Assembly: GCA_017562135.1 (NCBI GenBank)
Contig: QEYB01001296.1
Location: forward strand, 496,001-560,000
Reading direction: 5' to 3'
Length of the DNA stretch: 64,000 nt
DNA from: Dipylidium caninum
Lineage: Eukaryota; Platyhelminthes; Cestoda; Cyclophyllidea; Dipylidiidae
Under the pieces are notes generated by a model, which was not told the DNA's origin, searched no databases, and saw only the letters and a list, made by a program, of their open reading frames with translations. Position numbers and translations under genes: made by a program. This document shows positions 30,901 to 43,500 of the stretch, in pieces. The stretch's first letter is position 1. Each line of letters begins with the position of its first letter.

Positions 30901-31190
30901 GAAACAAGTGTCATGTGAGGTAAAGCGACGTGTCGCTGAAATTTCCGTAAGTAGGAAGTAATGAGTTGTGAGTTCAGAGACAGAAAATCAATTTATTTCA
31001 GTAGAGTTTGCCGATAATCATGATTGATGAAGTAATCAGGATACTTTGTAGGGTGAGCGACATCGAGGTACGAAAAGCAATTATTCAAAAAAATTATCAA
31101 GAATATACGGTACAGTGTGATACGATGCAATAAATAATAATAGGAAACGTAGCCTTTTGCGTTCAGTTGCTTCCAAAACAATTCACGTAA
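27913..31190. other. Intergenic region without a supportable gene
   Basis: About 3.3 kb between the divergently arranged protease homologue and CK1 genes. Open frames are short (60-80 codons), lack splice partners and have no known motif. No tRNA or transposon end was seen. Confidence 0.5.
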
Positions 31191-31194
31191 ATTG

Positions 31195-31200
31195 TTTTAG
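31195..31200 (+). promoter_or_regulatory. Possible trans-splice acceptor ahead of CK1
   Basis: ATTGTTTTAG ends at 31200, 38 bases before the CK1 ATG, with no upstream coding exon. It resembles the acceptor-like sites ahead of METAP2 and SNAPC1 in this window. Use as a spliced-leader site is inferred. Confidence 0.35.
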
Positions 31201-31238
31201 CGAGCAGCTCCACAAACCGCGGCTAGTTTGGCCACGGG

Positions 31239-33499
31239 ATGTTCTGCTTTAAGTACGAGGACGACCTAGTAATAAATGGTCTTTATCGCTTAATTAGAAA
31301 AATCGGTTGTGGTTCTTTTGGTGTTATATACTTGGGGGTGAATCAGAAAAATGGTGAGGTATGGAAGATATATCGATGCATCAATTTTCCCTAGGAAGTT
31401 GCCGTGAAAGTTGAAAGAAATTCGGCACGCCATAGGCAACTGGCGTATGAGAGCAGGCTATATCGCATCCTTAACGGCGGAATAGGGATCCCGCGTCTTA
31501 GGTATTGAGGGGATTTGGTATAATCGTCTTTAGGTGGTGTGGGAGCCAATATGACCATTACTTTCTTGTGATGGATCTACTCGGGCCAAGTTTGGAGGAT
31601 CTATTTTCGTTTTGCACAAGGCGTTTCACCATCAAAACTGTCCTTATGCTTGCCGATCAGATGTTGTTACGCATTCAATTTATCCACGAACGTTGTTTTG
31701 TGCACAGGGATATTAAACCCGACAACTTTCTCATGGGAATTGGTCGACATTGCAACAAGCTTTATATCATTGATTATGGCTTAGCAAAGAGATACTGTAA
31801 TTGGAATAACGGGCAGCACATTGAATACAGGTTTGATGACTTGCATGTTTTATCTCAGAAATGATAAAAATCTCACAGGAACCGCGAGATATGCAAGCAT
31901 TAATGCTCATCTTGGTGTAGAACAATCAAGGAGAGATGACTTGGAGTCCCTAGGATATGTACTCATGTATTTCAATCGCGGGAGTTTGCCGTGGCAAGGT
32001 CTAAAGGTGATTCCGGACCTTTTTCTGTTCTTATTCATTTCGATTGCCTTTGGTATAAAAGTTGTCCTTTTTAAGTATTGTAGAAGTCGAAGAATTCTAG
32101 TTCTTATTGATATAGTCTACTTGATATTTTCAATTTTTCTCCCGAGAATTTAATTCATATGTTTTTTGTTGTGAACCCTCTAGTTCCACCAGTTATATAC
32201 TTGTGCACCGCCTCGTTGCGGTGTCCTAATACAAGGAACTCATTTCCCGCATAATTTTGCGGGCTAACACGCAAATTCAGCCGATTTCATTGTGGAACAA
32301 ATGTCAGTTTTCCCGTTGATGTAGCAGAGGAACCACCCCATCCAACGAATTTGAAGCGTTGCGTTCTAGTCTTAGCTTCCCATTTCAGTCGCCCCTGGTC
32401 GTGCATTTCTTGCTATTGTCTGATTTAGTTTGAAAAGCTAGTCAGTAATATGAGCGTGGTTCATAGTTCATAATAGCGGAAAAGAGCACATGATGATGCC
32501 GTTAAGTAACGTTCCCAGGCGCTTGTTGAGCATGCAACAAGCCACCCTGTGATAGCCCTACAATAGCTTCTACTTATATAACTACGGGTTTTGGTATGAA
32601 ATAGTGTTTAGCATTTTTGACACACTTTCTGGTGGTGATTTTCTCGTTCCTATGCGGCGATATTAGTGAAGTATACCTGCAAAACTGGCCGATACACAAA
32701 ATGCATCATTTGTCTTGGCGCTGCCTCGTAATTAGCATGATTCGTACTTGATAGAATTTTGAGTTCAGTTTTTAACTCCCGATAGGGCTTGTTTAAGGAT
32801 TTCATACGCGCTAATCGTCAATTTTGACAGGTCTTCCAGTCAACCTTAGGAATCGTAGAAATACTTGTCCAGATCAACATGCGCCATTTTGGTCGAAGGC
32901 GCCAGTCAATTTTGATCAACTAGATTTATACTTTTTTAAAGGGGCTATAATTAGAACCTTCTACCCGCATGCCCAGATTGTTTTTTTACGTGTTAACATG
33001 TCTCTCTAACTAGGGGAACACGAAGCGGCAAAAGTACGAAAGGATAAGTGAGAAGAAATTTACGACAGAGGTGGAAGTACTTTGCAAGGGCTTCCCCGCC
33101 GAGTTTGCCATGTATCTAAATTACTGTCGCAACCTTCTTTTCGAGGAGACCCCCGATTATCTTTACCTCCGCCAACTTTTCCGCATTCTTTTTCGTACAC
33201 TGGGACACAAATTCGATTTTCTTTTCGATTGGACATTGTTGAAAAGGCATTCCGAAAAGTCCGGCGCTGCGAGTGGCGGTGCGCCTGTTAACGCTCCCTC
33301 AGATAACCCTGTCGAGCCCCCCAAAGTTCCACTGACCAATGAAGCGATGGTCACCAATCCCGTCGACTCCACACCCGCTCAGGTTAACTTAACTGGTTTG
33401 CCTTCTGGTAATAATACGCTCTTCGCAGGAAATTCCGTGCCATTGGCTGACGCGAACGATCATACCTTTAAATCAGTTTATGACAGTTTGAGGACCTGA
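31239..33499 (+). CDS. CSNK1A1-like: Casein kinase 1, alpha-like Ser/Thr kinase
   Basis: Exons 31239-31358, 31395-31501, 31534-31830, 31859-32006, 33014-33499; phases agree and give 385 codons plus stop. The kinase domain is complete: Gly loop GCGSFG (23-28), catalytic Lys in EVAVK (45), [18 protein letters not shown], catalytic loop HRDIKPDN (133-140), the CK1 signature [11 protein letters not shown], then IIDYGLAK (154-161), where the usual DFG is DYG, then [13 protein letters not shown] and LPWQGLK. Exon 5 opens with [15 protein letters not shown], the nuclear-localisation-like block of CK1. The C-terminal tail (about 295-385) is Pro/Asn/Thr-rich and variable. CK1 alpha phosphorylates primed acidic sites in Wnt and Hedgehog signalling in other animals. 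The first three introns are only 36, 32 and 28 bp. The ATG chosen is the only one preceding the Gly loop in frame. Confidence 0.95.
32007..33013 (+). other. Intron 4 of the CK1 gene
   Basis: This 1.0-kb intron contrasts with the three preceding micro-introns. The donor follows LPWQGLK and the acceptor CTAACTAG ends at 33013. No internal element was recognised. Confidence 0.7.
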
Positions 33500-34570
33500 A
33501 AGTCTCCGTATGCTTTTCACGTTTGTGATCAATTTATGAAAAAACCTTATTTCATCATTTTTATCTTTTATGGTCTATTGATCAGTTGCCGTTGATGCGA
33601 CCCTATTTACTATAAAGGCAACAAAGGTCAACAGCTTTTTGTCGTGGGAGGTGAAAAATTTACAGGCCCATCGTTTACTTGCATACTCCTTGTTCTAAAT
33701 CGACGTCGAACTGTTCCTCATCGAAGTAAAACTTGAAGTAACAATGATGAGATGCGGTTAGTATTTGTAAATATTCGTCAAGTTGGAATGATGTTTTGTA
33801 CCTCAAAAAAGATGTTACTAATTCTCTTGTCTATTTCGTGTATATTTAACATGTTTCTTTTCACCTGACATTTGGGTCGTGGGGCTGGAGGGGAGGAATC
33901 TAAGTTAGACGTGGCCGGTCGCGGAAATTAAACCGATGTCGAGATATTACACGGCTTGAAAGCCACAAACAGCAGAAAAGAGACCAATTTCGTCCATTCG
34001 ACGATTCAAAGAAGGCGTTCATGACTCATTCTCTTTTAGCAAAAAATCAGATATCTGCTCCTCTGTTGCAGGCAATGAAAGCGGCAGTGCACAGCGGAAG
34101 CAATAAAAAACCATAAGCGTGAGAGGAAGAGACAGACAAGGAAAAGCCTAGTTTAATGATGTTCGCATTAATGCACGATTGAGGAGGAGAATGGGGACGG
34201 GAAGGAAAGAACCAAGCAAGAATGTGTGTGGAATAATAGGGTTGCATTACGGTGTATCTGTGTGAGGAATGCGCGCACGAGGGGTGAAAATTGGTTAGTG
34301 ATTTCTACGACGGGCGCGAATGCGGTCATCGACCTTAAGACTGCGGAAGAGAAGAGGCTGGAGATGAGAAGGTGACTGGCTCGGCGTCAATGATAAAAAA
34401 CTAAATATACAATGGTTACGTATACATGGTATGTGTATGTGGGAGTCGAACGGAAGTGAGAAGGACGTAAGCCGGATTATGAAAACGAGGTTAGGCAATT
34501 AACTGCGCGTGTTCCTCTTGGTGTTGGCAAATCATCTAGAGAAATCTAGGCATGTGCGATGACGAGGAGT
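33500..34570. other. Convergent 3' region between CK1 and MAP4K
   Basis: Both flanking genes end into this stretch, so it holds their 3' untranslated regions. An ATTAAA on the minus strand near 34152-34157 could end the MAP4K transcript. Short open frames on the minus strand (34047-34247, 34295-34498) are Ser/Pro-rich by composition only. Confidence 0.5.
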
Positions 34571-37500
34571 CTATGAAGAATTGTCGGTGTGACCGGCGAG
34601 AAGGTAGATGTTGGAGTTGTTCGAGGGACCATCGGCTGGGCGGCTCTCAACCACTATATTTCTGAACGCAAAAGTAGTTAATAAAATTCATTGTGCCAGG
34701 AGTTGGTGTGCTTGTCGCTGCTTGCGAGTTCAAAGGGTGTCCCACTGGCCATCTGAGAAGATTCACTTATTCGACCACAGCAACTGATTCCTACCCCCGA
34801 TGTAACATTTAAGTGATCGATCAAGTTGCTCGTCTTTCATACGGTTTCTAATTCTTGGCTATTTGGACTATGTATGCATTTTACCATTTAGGGTGAGTGG
34901 AGGACCCCCTCTCCAAATCAGAAAAAGCAGAGAACAACAGCGCCGTCAACTTACCGGTCGTGACCCAAAACTCGGTAATAGTGTTTGTCATCGTTTATTT
35001 CCTGGGTGAGCTGTAATGTCGAAGGGCGTACATTTAGGTATCCAACCTGTTGGTAGCAAAGCTCTTATCACAAAGTAAGTGCTCTGGCTGGATGTACATA
35101 CATGTGTACAGGAGGAGCAGTAACCTGTTGGACTGACTGCTTATGACAATGCATTTGGAATAGAGCTCACCTCGCCAATGAAACTCTTCCCGAGGAATCC
35201 GTGTGCATGAAAGACTAGAAGGCTGTCGCGCAAACCAACTAGCGAAAAAAAAGAAGTCGGGGGTTATAAGTGGATGAGCGCGTCGGGACCTAAGGATAAT
35301 GGAAGATAGGATAAAATATGTTATCAGTGCGACAATTTAAAAAAAAGCAAAGCGATAGGGCGCTTTTTGACATGCTCGTAGGGTGAGTCGCCGCAGGATT
35401 TTAGATGGACGAAACGCGGGGCCCAATGGTTCCAAGAGTGAGTCCACTCAGAACAAAGGGGTGTAAAATAATCGGATGGTCTGGTCCATCGTTAGTACTT
35501 CGGGTGCGGTGAGGGCCGATCCTTCTGCAGGATAAGACGTTATTTAGGGAACTAGCAGAATACTCAGGGCACTTGTACCCTCATTATCCCGCCTAAAAGA
35601 AAGGATAGTTTTGTTTCGAAGTCGGAGGTCCCTTTACCCACTATTTACCAGTCTCTCCGAACCGTAGGGGCATGCTGTAGTATAAACCACGACACGCCTT
35701 TTAAAATGTACAAAATTGATAAAGGATGCATGTAGATATGAATGGCAGTAAATATAGGAGTCTAGGAATGGCGGTATGACAACTGACCGACTGACTGGAT
35801 TTGAAGCCCATTAAATGTAATAGTGTTGGGTTGACGCCACCTCTTCCGCAAACGGCCATTGAAACCAACCAATTTCGCACAGTCTAAAACAAAATCGTAC
35901 AATTACTTCTTCCTATTCGGTGCCTTATGACATTGCACTGACAAACATACCCGGAAAACAGACGAGGATGGTGTTCTTCAGCAATTGGATTACACTCACT
36001 ACGGGCAATCGATCAGTCTCTAAAGGATTGCATAGCATGTCAGAGGGGCATGTGCTTTTCGTCCGATATGACGAAGCCCATATTCCAAAGGATCACGAAG
36101 AAGTGAGGTTTGTAGACAAAGATTGGTCCATGAAACCATAATTAAACTTGATAATAGAGCAGAGACTTTGAGGGGAGAAACAATAATCACCGAGGGGAGA
36201 CTATCCTACGTGTGTTGGTATTCAGAACAACGCCAAGAGATTGTGCAAAAATCATAAAAATGGCCTCAAGGGCGATACATGCATATATCTACATGTACAA
36301 ATGTACCCAGGAAGACGGAATTGTCGTCTCGAGTAACTTCGGCAACAGTCTTGCCAAGAGAAGAGGCTATGAGAGCCTCGGAGACAGGTGCAGTGAGGGA
36401 GACGACGTTCTCGGAGTGTGTCTTCGACTCCACGAGGGGTGCTTCAGGCGCAAAGGGAGAGGGGAGTATGGGCTCCGAGGGGAGAGAGATGGCAGGAGAA
36501 ACAGCAGTGGGGGAAGCTGGCGAGTTCAAATCAACAAGATGCAGTCGGTAGCGCTCCCCTATCGACCCCCGGCGGGAATGATGACGGTAGACACCCAAAC
36601 AGGCCAGAGGAAATCTTAAATCCTGCTGCACCAGCAAATCAAAAGTTGCCAATGTTGAAGGCATATTGGGAACAGGCACCTGTAGAGGGGGAGTAATGTG
36701 GTGACAATGTTTCATTGTTAAAATTCACCCAATCGGAAGTAATTGGAGCATTTAGAAATTTATAAAAAGAGTCAATTATAGGGGTGTTGACACATAGTGG
36801 AACATTGTGAATATCAGATTCATACCCTCTTTGTTTCAATAAATGTTGCAAGAGTGTTGACCCATTCCATTACTAAGATTTCGCGGGGGAAAGCTGCACA
36901 AAGATATCGCGCACCGGTGAAAGGACTTCGTACTAAACTGGCACGTAGACATCCTTTCGTCTTTGATACCTTGTTCGAAGGAGAGAAACGCCTGTGGATG
37001 ATAGGAGTGAGTAATGTAAAAATTTACATTGGACAAAGGGTACAGAAAAGTACACAAACTTGAAAAGGATAAGCCTTCAAAGCATAAGGCCTACCGGGAA
37101 GTTCTGTACGTTTTTGGAGTAATTTCTCTTAATGTCAATAGGATTTATTAGATAATACAGTTGTACTTATTACTAACGACTTCTCGTCAGCATGAGGGCA
37201 ACTGGGTTATCCCATTTTCGAAAAACGTTTCATCATACAATGCAGAACATTTAACCAGTGCCTGATTGATATCCTCCTCACTTTCCGGTTCTTTTGCCCT
37301 TCAAAAAGTTTTGTAATGGCAGAAACAAGTGAGAGTGAAGGGAAGGGTGCTAAGCATGGAAAATATGGTGGATGCGCCAGAAGTTCCCAATCTGGTTCTG
37401 CAATTTGTTGACGAGTCCCCAAAGCAACGTGTGGCCTGGCACTACCATGATGCAGTAGGACGTCCTTCCTCTTGAACATCCCCGGCTTCTTTCCTTCGCC

Positions 37501-40500
37501 TGCTGTCTTTAAATCATCCAGTTGCTGACAATACTTTTCTCCGAATTGAGTCTTCGTTCGGCCCTCGAATTCCCCCCAACATTCTCTTATTGAAAGTCAA
37601 ATTTTGTCTGGAGGTGAAAGGGCCAAGTTTTCCGGATTCACAAGATGCACTTTTCCTTACGGTTTTTTCGTAGGTAACCCACTACTCGCCCCCAAGTTAT
37701 CACCCAGCTCAAGAAAAGCCCGCTTTTGTTCCGAACCCGCAGAGATGTGCACACGACGACTCGATCATCCAACTTCTTCCCAGTCACTTCACGTGACACG
37801 CATCTTGAATATTTTCACCCTAATCCTACCTTTGATCCCTGCTCAAGAATGGTTTGCTGAGCTGAAGTAAGCCTTGCGGCGACCCCCGATGTTGTCAGAA
37901 AAGGATCCCGCTCTGACATGGTCTTAGCGACGTCGTCGTCGACCAAAGACGGCCGCCCAGAAGGCGGCTCATGGGAGAGTTGGAAATCATCACCGGTCCC
38001 AACTTTTTGGAACCATCTTCTGCATGTCCTGCCGGAGACTGCACCTTCACCAAACACCTTCCATAAATTCATACACGCTTCTGTAGCACTTCTTCCCCCT
38101 CCCAGTTCCTATAAGATGCAGCGGCGCAAATGGACTTCATCAGCGGCCATGGCAACGCGACGACTTCACCCCCAAGACTAACGCGAATCGACTTTCTTCT
38201 AATTAATTCGCCACGTCAGTATGTATACAGTAAGCAATAGAATGTAGAGAGCCGAAAATGCGCCAAATAAACACATGCTACGTGTCGAAACTTGTTGTCA
38301 TGGCAACGGATAGAACTTCCCGGTAGACCTGATATATTCTCATTCGCAAAGTGGCTGTTAAACAGTTTATAAAATTTTGGTAGCTCAAATAGGTGAAAAA
38401 ATCGTAAATATTAGGAAGGCATATCGAGAACTTTAACTGGAGAATATAATTAACGCAACGTTGCGCAGCGATGCAGATTGAAATATGCTGCCAAACAGGT
38501 GAAATCATTTGTTTGTATACGGTCAACAGAAATAAGCAAGCCTTGTTTCACAAAGGGAAATAAACATCCGTCCAAGTCTGTGATATCCAGGAAAATGGAT
38601 ATATTCTACCAATTAGCAAACACACTATGAAGAAAAAACCCCAAGAATTAGAAGACGATGGAGTTTTGTCAATTCCCACCTCATACCTATTTAGCTTTTA
38701 AAGCTATTAGCAGTAGGAGCTATTATATTCCGTAAAATGACTTGCGTGGCGCAACTAGTGCATAAGTAAGAAATTGCGTTATTTTCACCATTCGGGATGA
38801 ATATGAGCAATCACGCTTATCGTTACATAGTAGTACTTAAGCGCAAAGACCAACATTAAAAACTGTGTGGGATGCACATCACTCGGGTTCCCATTACTAA
38901 CTTTTCTCCTAGATAAAATTGAAAATCCGTAAATACGGTGGAAGCATTGCGATGGTTACATGTCCTAGCCATATAAATACAATATGGTTATCTTTAAAAC
39001 GATAATGCATATGGATAAGTGATTTGAATGCAAAAAGTTGGAGAAAGTAAGCATAAAAATTTACTTAGGGAAAAGATTGGAGATGCGGTTGAGCTTCGCA
39101 TTCATAGAGTGTCCGGAGGCTTTCATTTTCATGAGAGTAGTAAGATTATGTGTGTAGAGGTGTGGCGGATTGTCAGAGACTGAAACCATGGTGTTCTGTA
39201 CTACCGCCAGCCAGTGACAGTAGCGCGAGGAGAGCTGTGGGCGGGAGAAGCAGTGGGCGTCAGCGATGAAATACAAACCACACGTACTCTCACTAATAGG
39301 TTAAGAGCGGTAAAGTCAAAATTGAAAGGACTGATCTTGACAGTCAGAGAAAAAGAAACATCACTGTAAAGTTTTTACACAATTGTAGCCATTTAAGTGA
39401 AATAGCTTGAAAAGTTGTAGTCAACACCCCATTCACTCAAATAAAATAAATAAAAAGGCATCCGAAGAGTAGGTGTCAGTTTATAGCGTCAACCAAACAA
39501 AACACATGTATTTAAATAAAATAAGGCAATATGAGATATAAAAACGTAAGGCTGGTTTTGTCTGGAGTTTGTACGTAATTTATGACTAAATACGTTAACA
39601 ATTGTCACGAATTTTGAAAGTAATGGCATTTCAGCTCGAAAAAGAATGTTGTTGCAAAAATAGACTTAATGAAGCCATATAAAACTTGGAGTACGTATAA
39701 GACTAGTACGTCTCATGGCACCTTAGAGCCTGGACGTTATCCCAGCTAATTTGTTTAGGGCAAAACACTGTGAAGCACACAATGACGTAAATAAAAGATT
39801 CGTACCAATTCCAGTGATCGGTCGGCGAGGTCTCTAAGACTAAGAAAATAAATGCCTTCTGTGCTGCCGAAAAGCAAGATTTGACCTTAAAAAGGAAAAA
39901 TATTAAGCACAATAGTGGAAATATAGGAACTGGGGAAAAACTTACCATTATTAGCTGGATTAATCCAACTAGCAGTCGAGTTGATGGTAAGGGGACATCC
40001 CTCAAAGACCAACGTAAAACAAGCTCCCATCTAAAAGATATCAAAAGCTGGTTCGGCCCAACTTCTTAAATTGCTACAGGTAAAAAACATTTTTACGATC
40101 CCTAACATATGCCCAGTATTTATCCGTTCGAAAAAGGCAATTGCTAAATAACTAATGAATATACTCATTGTAAAACCGCGTTGTATTAAGTTTGGAGAAT
40201 ACGGTGCTACACTATAACTAAATGATGCGCAAAATTAAAAAAAAATAACACATCATACATGAACTTGAGGTGTGGGTGGCAGGTCCGTTGTAGATTGGCG
40301 CGTCCATGGCGGGACTCTGCACCCAGACATAAGTCCGCCGATGCTAGATTTAGGAAGGTCATGATCCATTGAAGAAACTGATACAGAAGTAGGTCGGATC
40401 TTACAGCTGCCGAGAGGACTCCGCCTCAGACGTCTAAGCATTCGCGAAGGTTGCGGGGAAAGGTAAGCAGGAGGAGAAATTCGATGTTGGACTGCTGGCA

Positions 40501-43500
40501 TTGCCGTCGGTTCTTTAATTACAGAATCAGTGGCAACAGCTTTGAGAAATGACCCTATAGCAACGCTGGTATCAGCGACTGTCACGTTATACTTCGTAAG
40601 AGACGGAGTGGAGGACACTTTTCTAGTGCGCGGGCGTATTTGAGGCTGGGTCTTATGAAGCGAGTCGAAGTCACGATCGGTAGAGAGCGAAACACGGTAC
40701 AAATCGAGAGAACTGCGGGTGCGACGCAAATGCACCCCACGATTTTTCTTTGCTTCCGCTTCCTCTGTCCCAGTTTCTATCTTATGATTGGGTATCTGCT
40801 CTTGTGCCCGTTCCTGTCCTTCCACAACCATCGCATCAACCGCCAAACAGATATCATCCTCCTCAGCTTCCTGGTCGGCAAGAGGAGCGGGGCCGGGAGG
40901 TATTTTAATCCTACCCTCCTCCTCTAATATTTTTCTCAAACCACCACTTTGTTCTACAAAACCGCGCGATTGTATTCTCTCCTTTTCTTTTGCTTTCTGC
41001 CGTTGATGATTACCTAAACTGAAGGATGTCGAAGGAGCCTATAAAGACAAAGTGTCAGAAATGTTATTTAAAGATAATATTTAAAAGTCACATTCGTTTT
41101 GATTACGCAGGCTAGTTTGTGGCATTGACTGGATCAACATGGCATATGCGAGAATTAGTTATACAAAATTGTCGAAAAATACTTATCTAAACCAAGTCTA
41201 AACAGATTATAAGACAAAAGTGGGATCACCAAATAAAAAAATAAGGTGATATACTGCAAACGTGAATAAAATATAAGAACATCCGATTGAACACCAGCTG
41301 CAAAAATCATTGTGAGAATCTGTTAAGGGGAACTTGTGCACTCTTGAATGTTTATTTGATTCCCGATCGTGGGGCCGTAACGAGAGTGGCATTGCGTAAG
41401 ACCCTCACGATATCCATTTGGAGATTTAAACGTCGGTTAGAGAGTAAAATAGCCAATGAATTGCATGGCTCACCATAAGACCAATTTAAATCAACAGCGG
41501 ATTTAAATGTCACAAGAAAGACGAATGACTGTAATGTCAAAGAAAGTAAATCCAGATTAAAAAAGGTCCTGTTGAGAATCCTACTAAGGCAAAGATCCGT
41601 GAACCGAGGACACGCAACAAGAAACATTAGCCAGCGAATCCAAAATAACGTAGCAAAAAGAGATGGCAAACTACTGCACAGAAGTCGCAAGAATGTATTG
41701 CATATTTCTTTACCTCTAGGTAAACTAGACACACACGCCTCGATAGATGCGTTTAGCTCAACTTTGATAATATAGTTATGAGCGCAAGGAAACCAGTACA
41801 ACAAAGGGGAAAGTGAATAAAAAGGGTAATAGTTAAAAGGGAAACGCACGGCGGTGTGTAATAGAGATAGAGTGGAGAGGCAAGGCGACGTAAAGGCTTG
41901 GTGCTGAACGAATTGCCTTAATGTAGAACGGGAAGATGGAGAAGGGGTCAGATTGGAAAGTGCAAGTAACGGTCTGCCATCGATGGATGAGGAGCACCGT
42001 TTCAGATCACCCAAGGAATGACTCGGGATAGAGAGGAGTCTCGAAGGAACTTTGGTTAGCGATGTTTCTGTGCATTAAATTAAAAACCATAAAAAAGTTA
42101 ATTAAAGTTTCCAGGGATACATTAGCTGATTATGATCTGCAAGTGCTTATTGCGATGACATGAATCCAACTAAAGAGCGGTCGGAAAAAGAACTCTAACA
42201 ACGCACAGAACCATGAGTGAAAGGGATAATAAAGAATAATCTATGCTAAACCGTCATCTTCCTGGCGCTAACTTCATACAAAACAATCTGAAATTTAAAC
42301 CTATTGGCGTCCAGTTAATTTGCAAAACGTGGGCGTAAAAAAGTTTTGCCTAGACGAGTTAACTGCAACCAGCCGAAATAAATGAAGTACAGATAATGTA
42401 ACTTTCACATTAATTTGTAGCGCATTAAGGAACTAACTAACCACAGAGAATGTCTTTCTCCGACTGCTGCTCGGATAAATGCAGTTGTGAATCAGTAATG
42501 TTGGTTGAGTCCGATGGAGTTTGTCGTAGGTACGCGTCCTTTTGCTCTAATGAGGAGATAAGACGCTTTACAAACAATATAATATGTTTAAACGCATACG
42601 TTATAGTAGCTAAGGGTGATATAGCTAGAAATCCCACTAGCTGGAGAATAGGTGAAATATAAAATTTAATAATATTGGTGGGTAAAAAACAAACCCTCAT
42701 CATCAGCGCGAGCAGAGTGGGAAGCGAAGGCTGAGAAATCGGCACTATCGACAATCTTCAACGTGCCAGTTCCTGTATTACTTGTTTGGGGAATATCAAT
42801 TACGGACTGGATCCCGCTGGAAAGGGCAAATGGGGAATAGGCAACGGGTGGGGATAGTGTGAACGGCACGAGGCGCGAGGATAGAGGTGGAAGACCACCC
42901 GAAGGCATAGCAGGAGCTGAAGTTTTCGGACGCGGCTGAGGAGAAGATAGTTGACCCATTGATCTCTCGGCGTCAGATGGGATTATCGAAGGATCCAGGA
43001 GACTCCTACCACCTGGGCGGCTAAAAAAGGGCTGCGTCGCCTCCGCGAGACCCGTACCGTTGTGAAGTGCTGGCACCGAACCCGGGTTGAATGAAGAGAG
43101 TCCCATTGGGGCTGCTGACGGCTCACTACAAATGCCTCAGTGATGGCGAACCATCATTAGACCCGATTACATCAAGACACCAATAATAAAGCAATAATGA
43201 TAAAGAAAAAATAAAAAAGATAAAATAATGTTATCGAATAAAAGATAACAGAGCAGTTTGAAGATACAATTTGGATTCAACGGAATTGATTTACCCAGCC
43301 AGCCAAGCGAACTTCTGAGCGAATTTGAGTTGCCTCAACATATCCGCTAGTTCACTGTGAAAAAAACGTGATCACATCGAAATTATTGCCATAAATATTT
43401 TTACAAAATGGGCTATACGACGATAAAATCATGAAATGATGTGGGTTATGCTAGAAGTAGCGCTTATTTGATTCAGAAATAAAATTAGATTAAAAATTTT

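Larger units (their letters stand above)
37085..38332 (-). mobile_element. Degenerate mariner element 1
   Basis: A 1.25-kb element in the MAP4K intron between exons 21 and 22, in the same orientation as the host gene. Minus-strand frames show a broken mariner transposase: the N-terminal part (38072-37815) has [12 protein letters not shown] and the [12 protein letters not shown] linker, and the C-terminal part (37479-37207) has [12 protein letters not shown] and [15 protein letters not shown]. In active mariners these read HDNARPH and PYSPDLAPSD, so two catalytic Asp residues are lost, and the frame is interrupted. Inverted repeats of about 28 bp close both ends. Confidence 0.85.
34571..40030 (-). 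other. CNH (citron homology) domain exons (19-28) of the MAP4K gene
   Basis: The domain begins [17 protein letters not shown] and [15 protein letters not shown], then [18 protein letters not shown] and [14 protein letters not shown] with LCAAF and [65 protein letters not shown], and the last exon [10 protein letters not shown] to LLAGHTDNS. Each block has its counterpart in order in human MAP4K3. CNH domains bind small GTPases and other partners as beta-propellers. Confidence 0.92.

Noticed and set aside
41352..41849. Extension of the minus-strand frame beyond MAP4K exon 17
   Set aside because: The part from 42067 to 41850 fits the gene in phase, but the rest follows a good donor (GTGCGT) and turns into hydrophobic AT-rich translation typical of intron.
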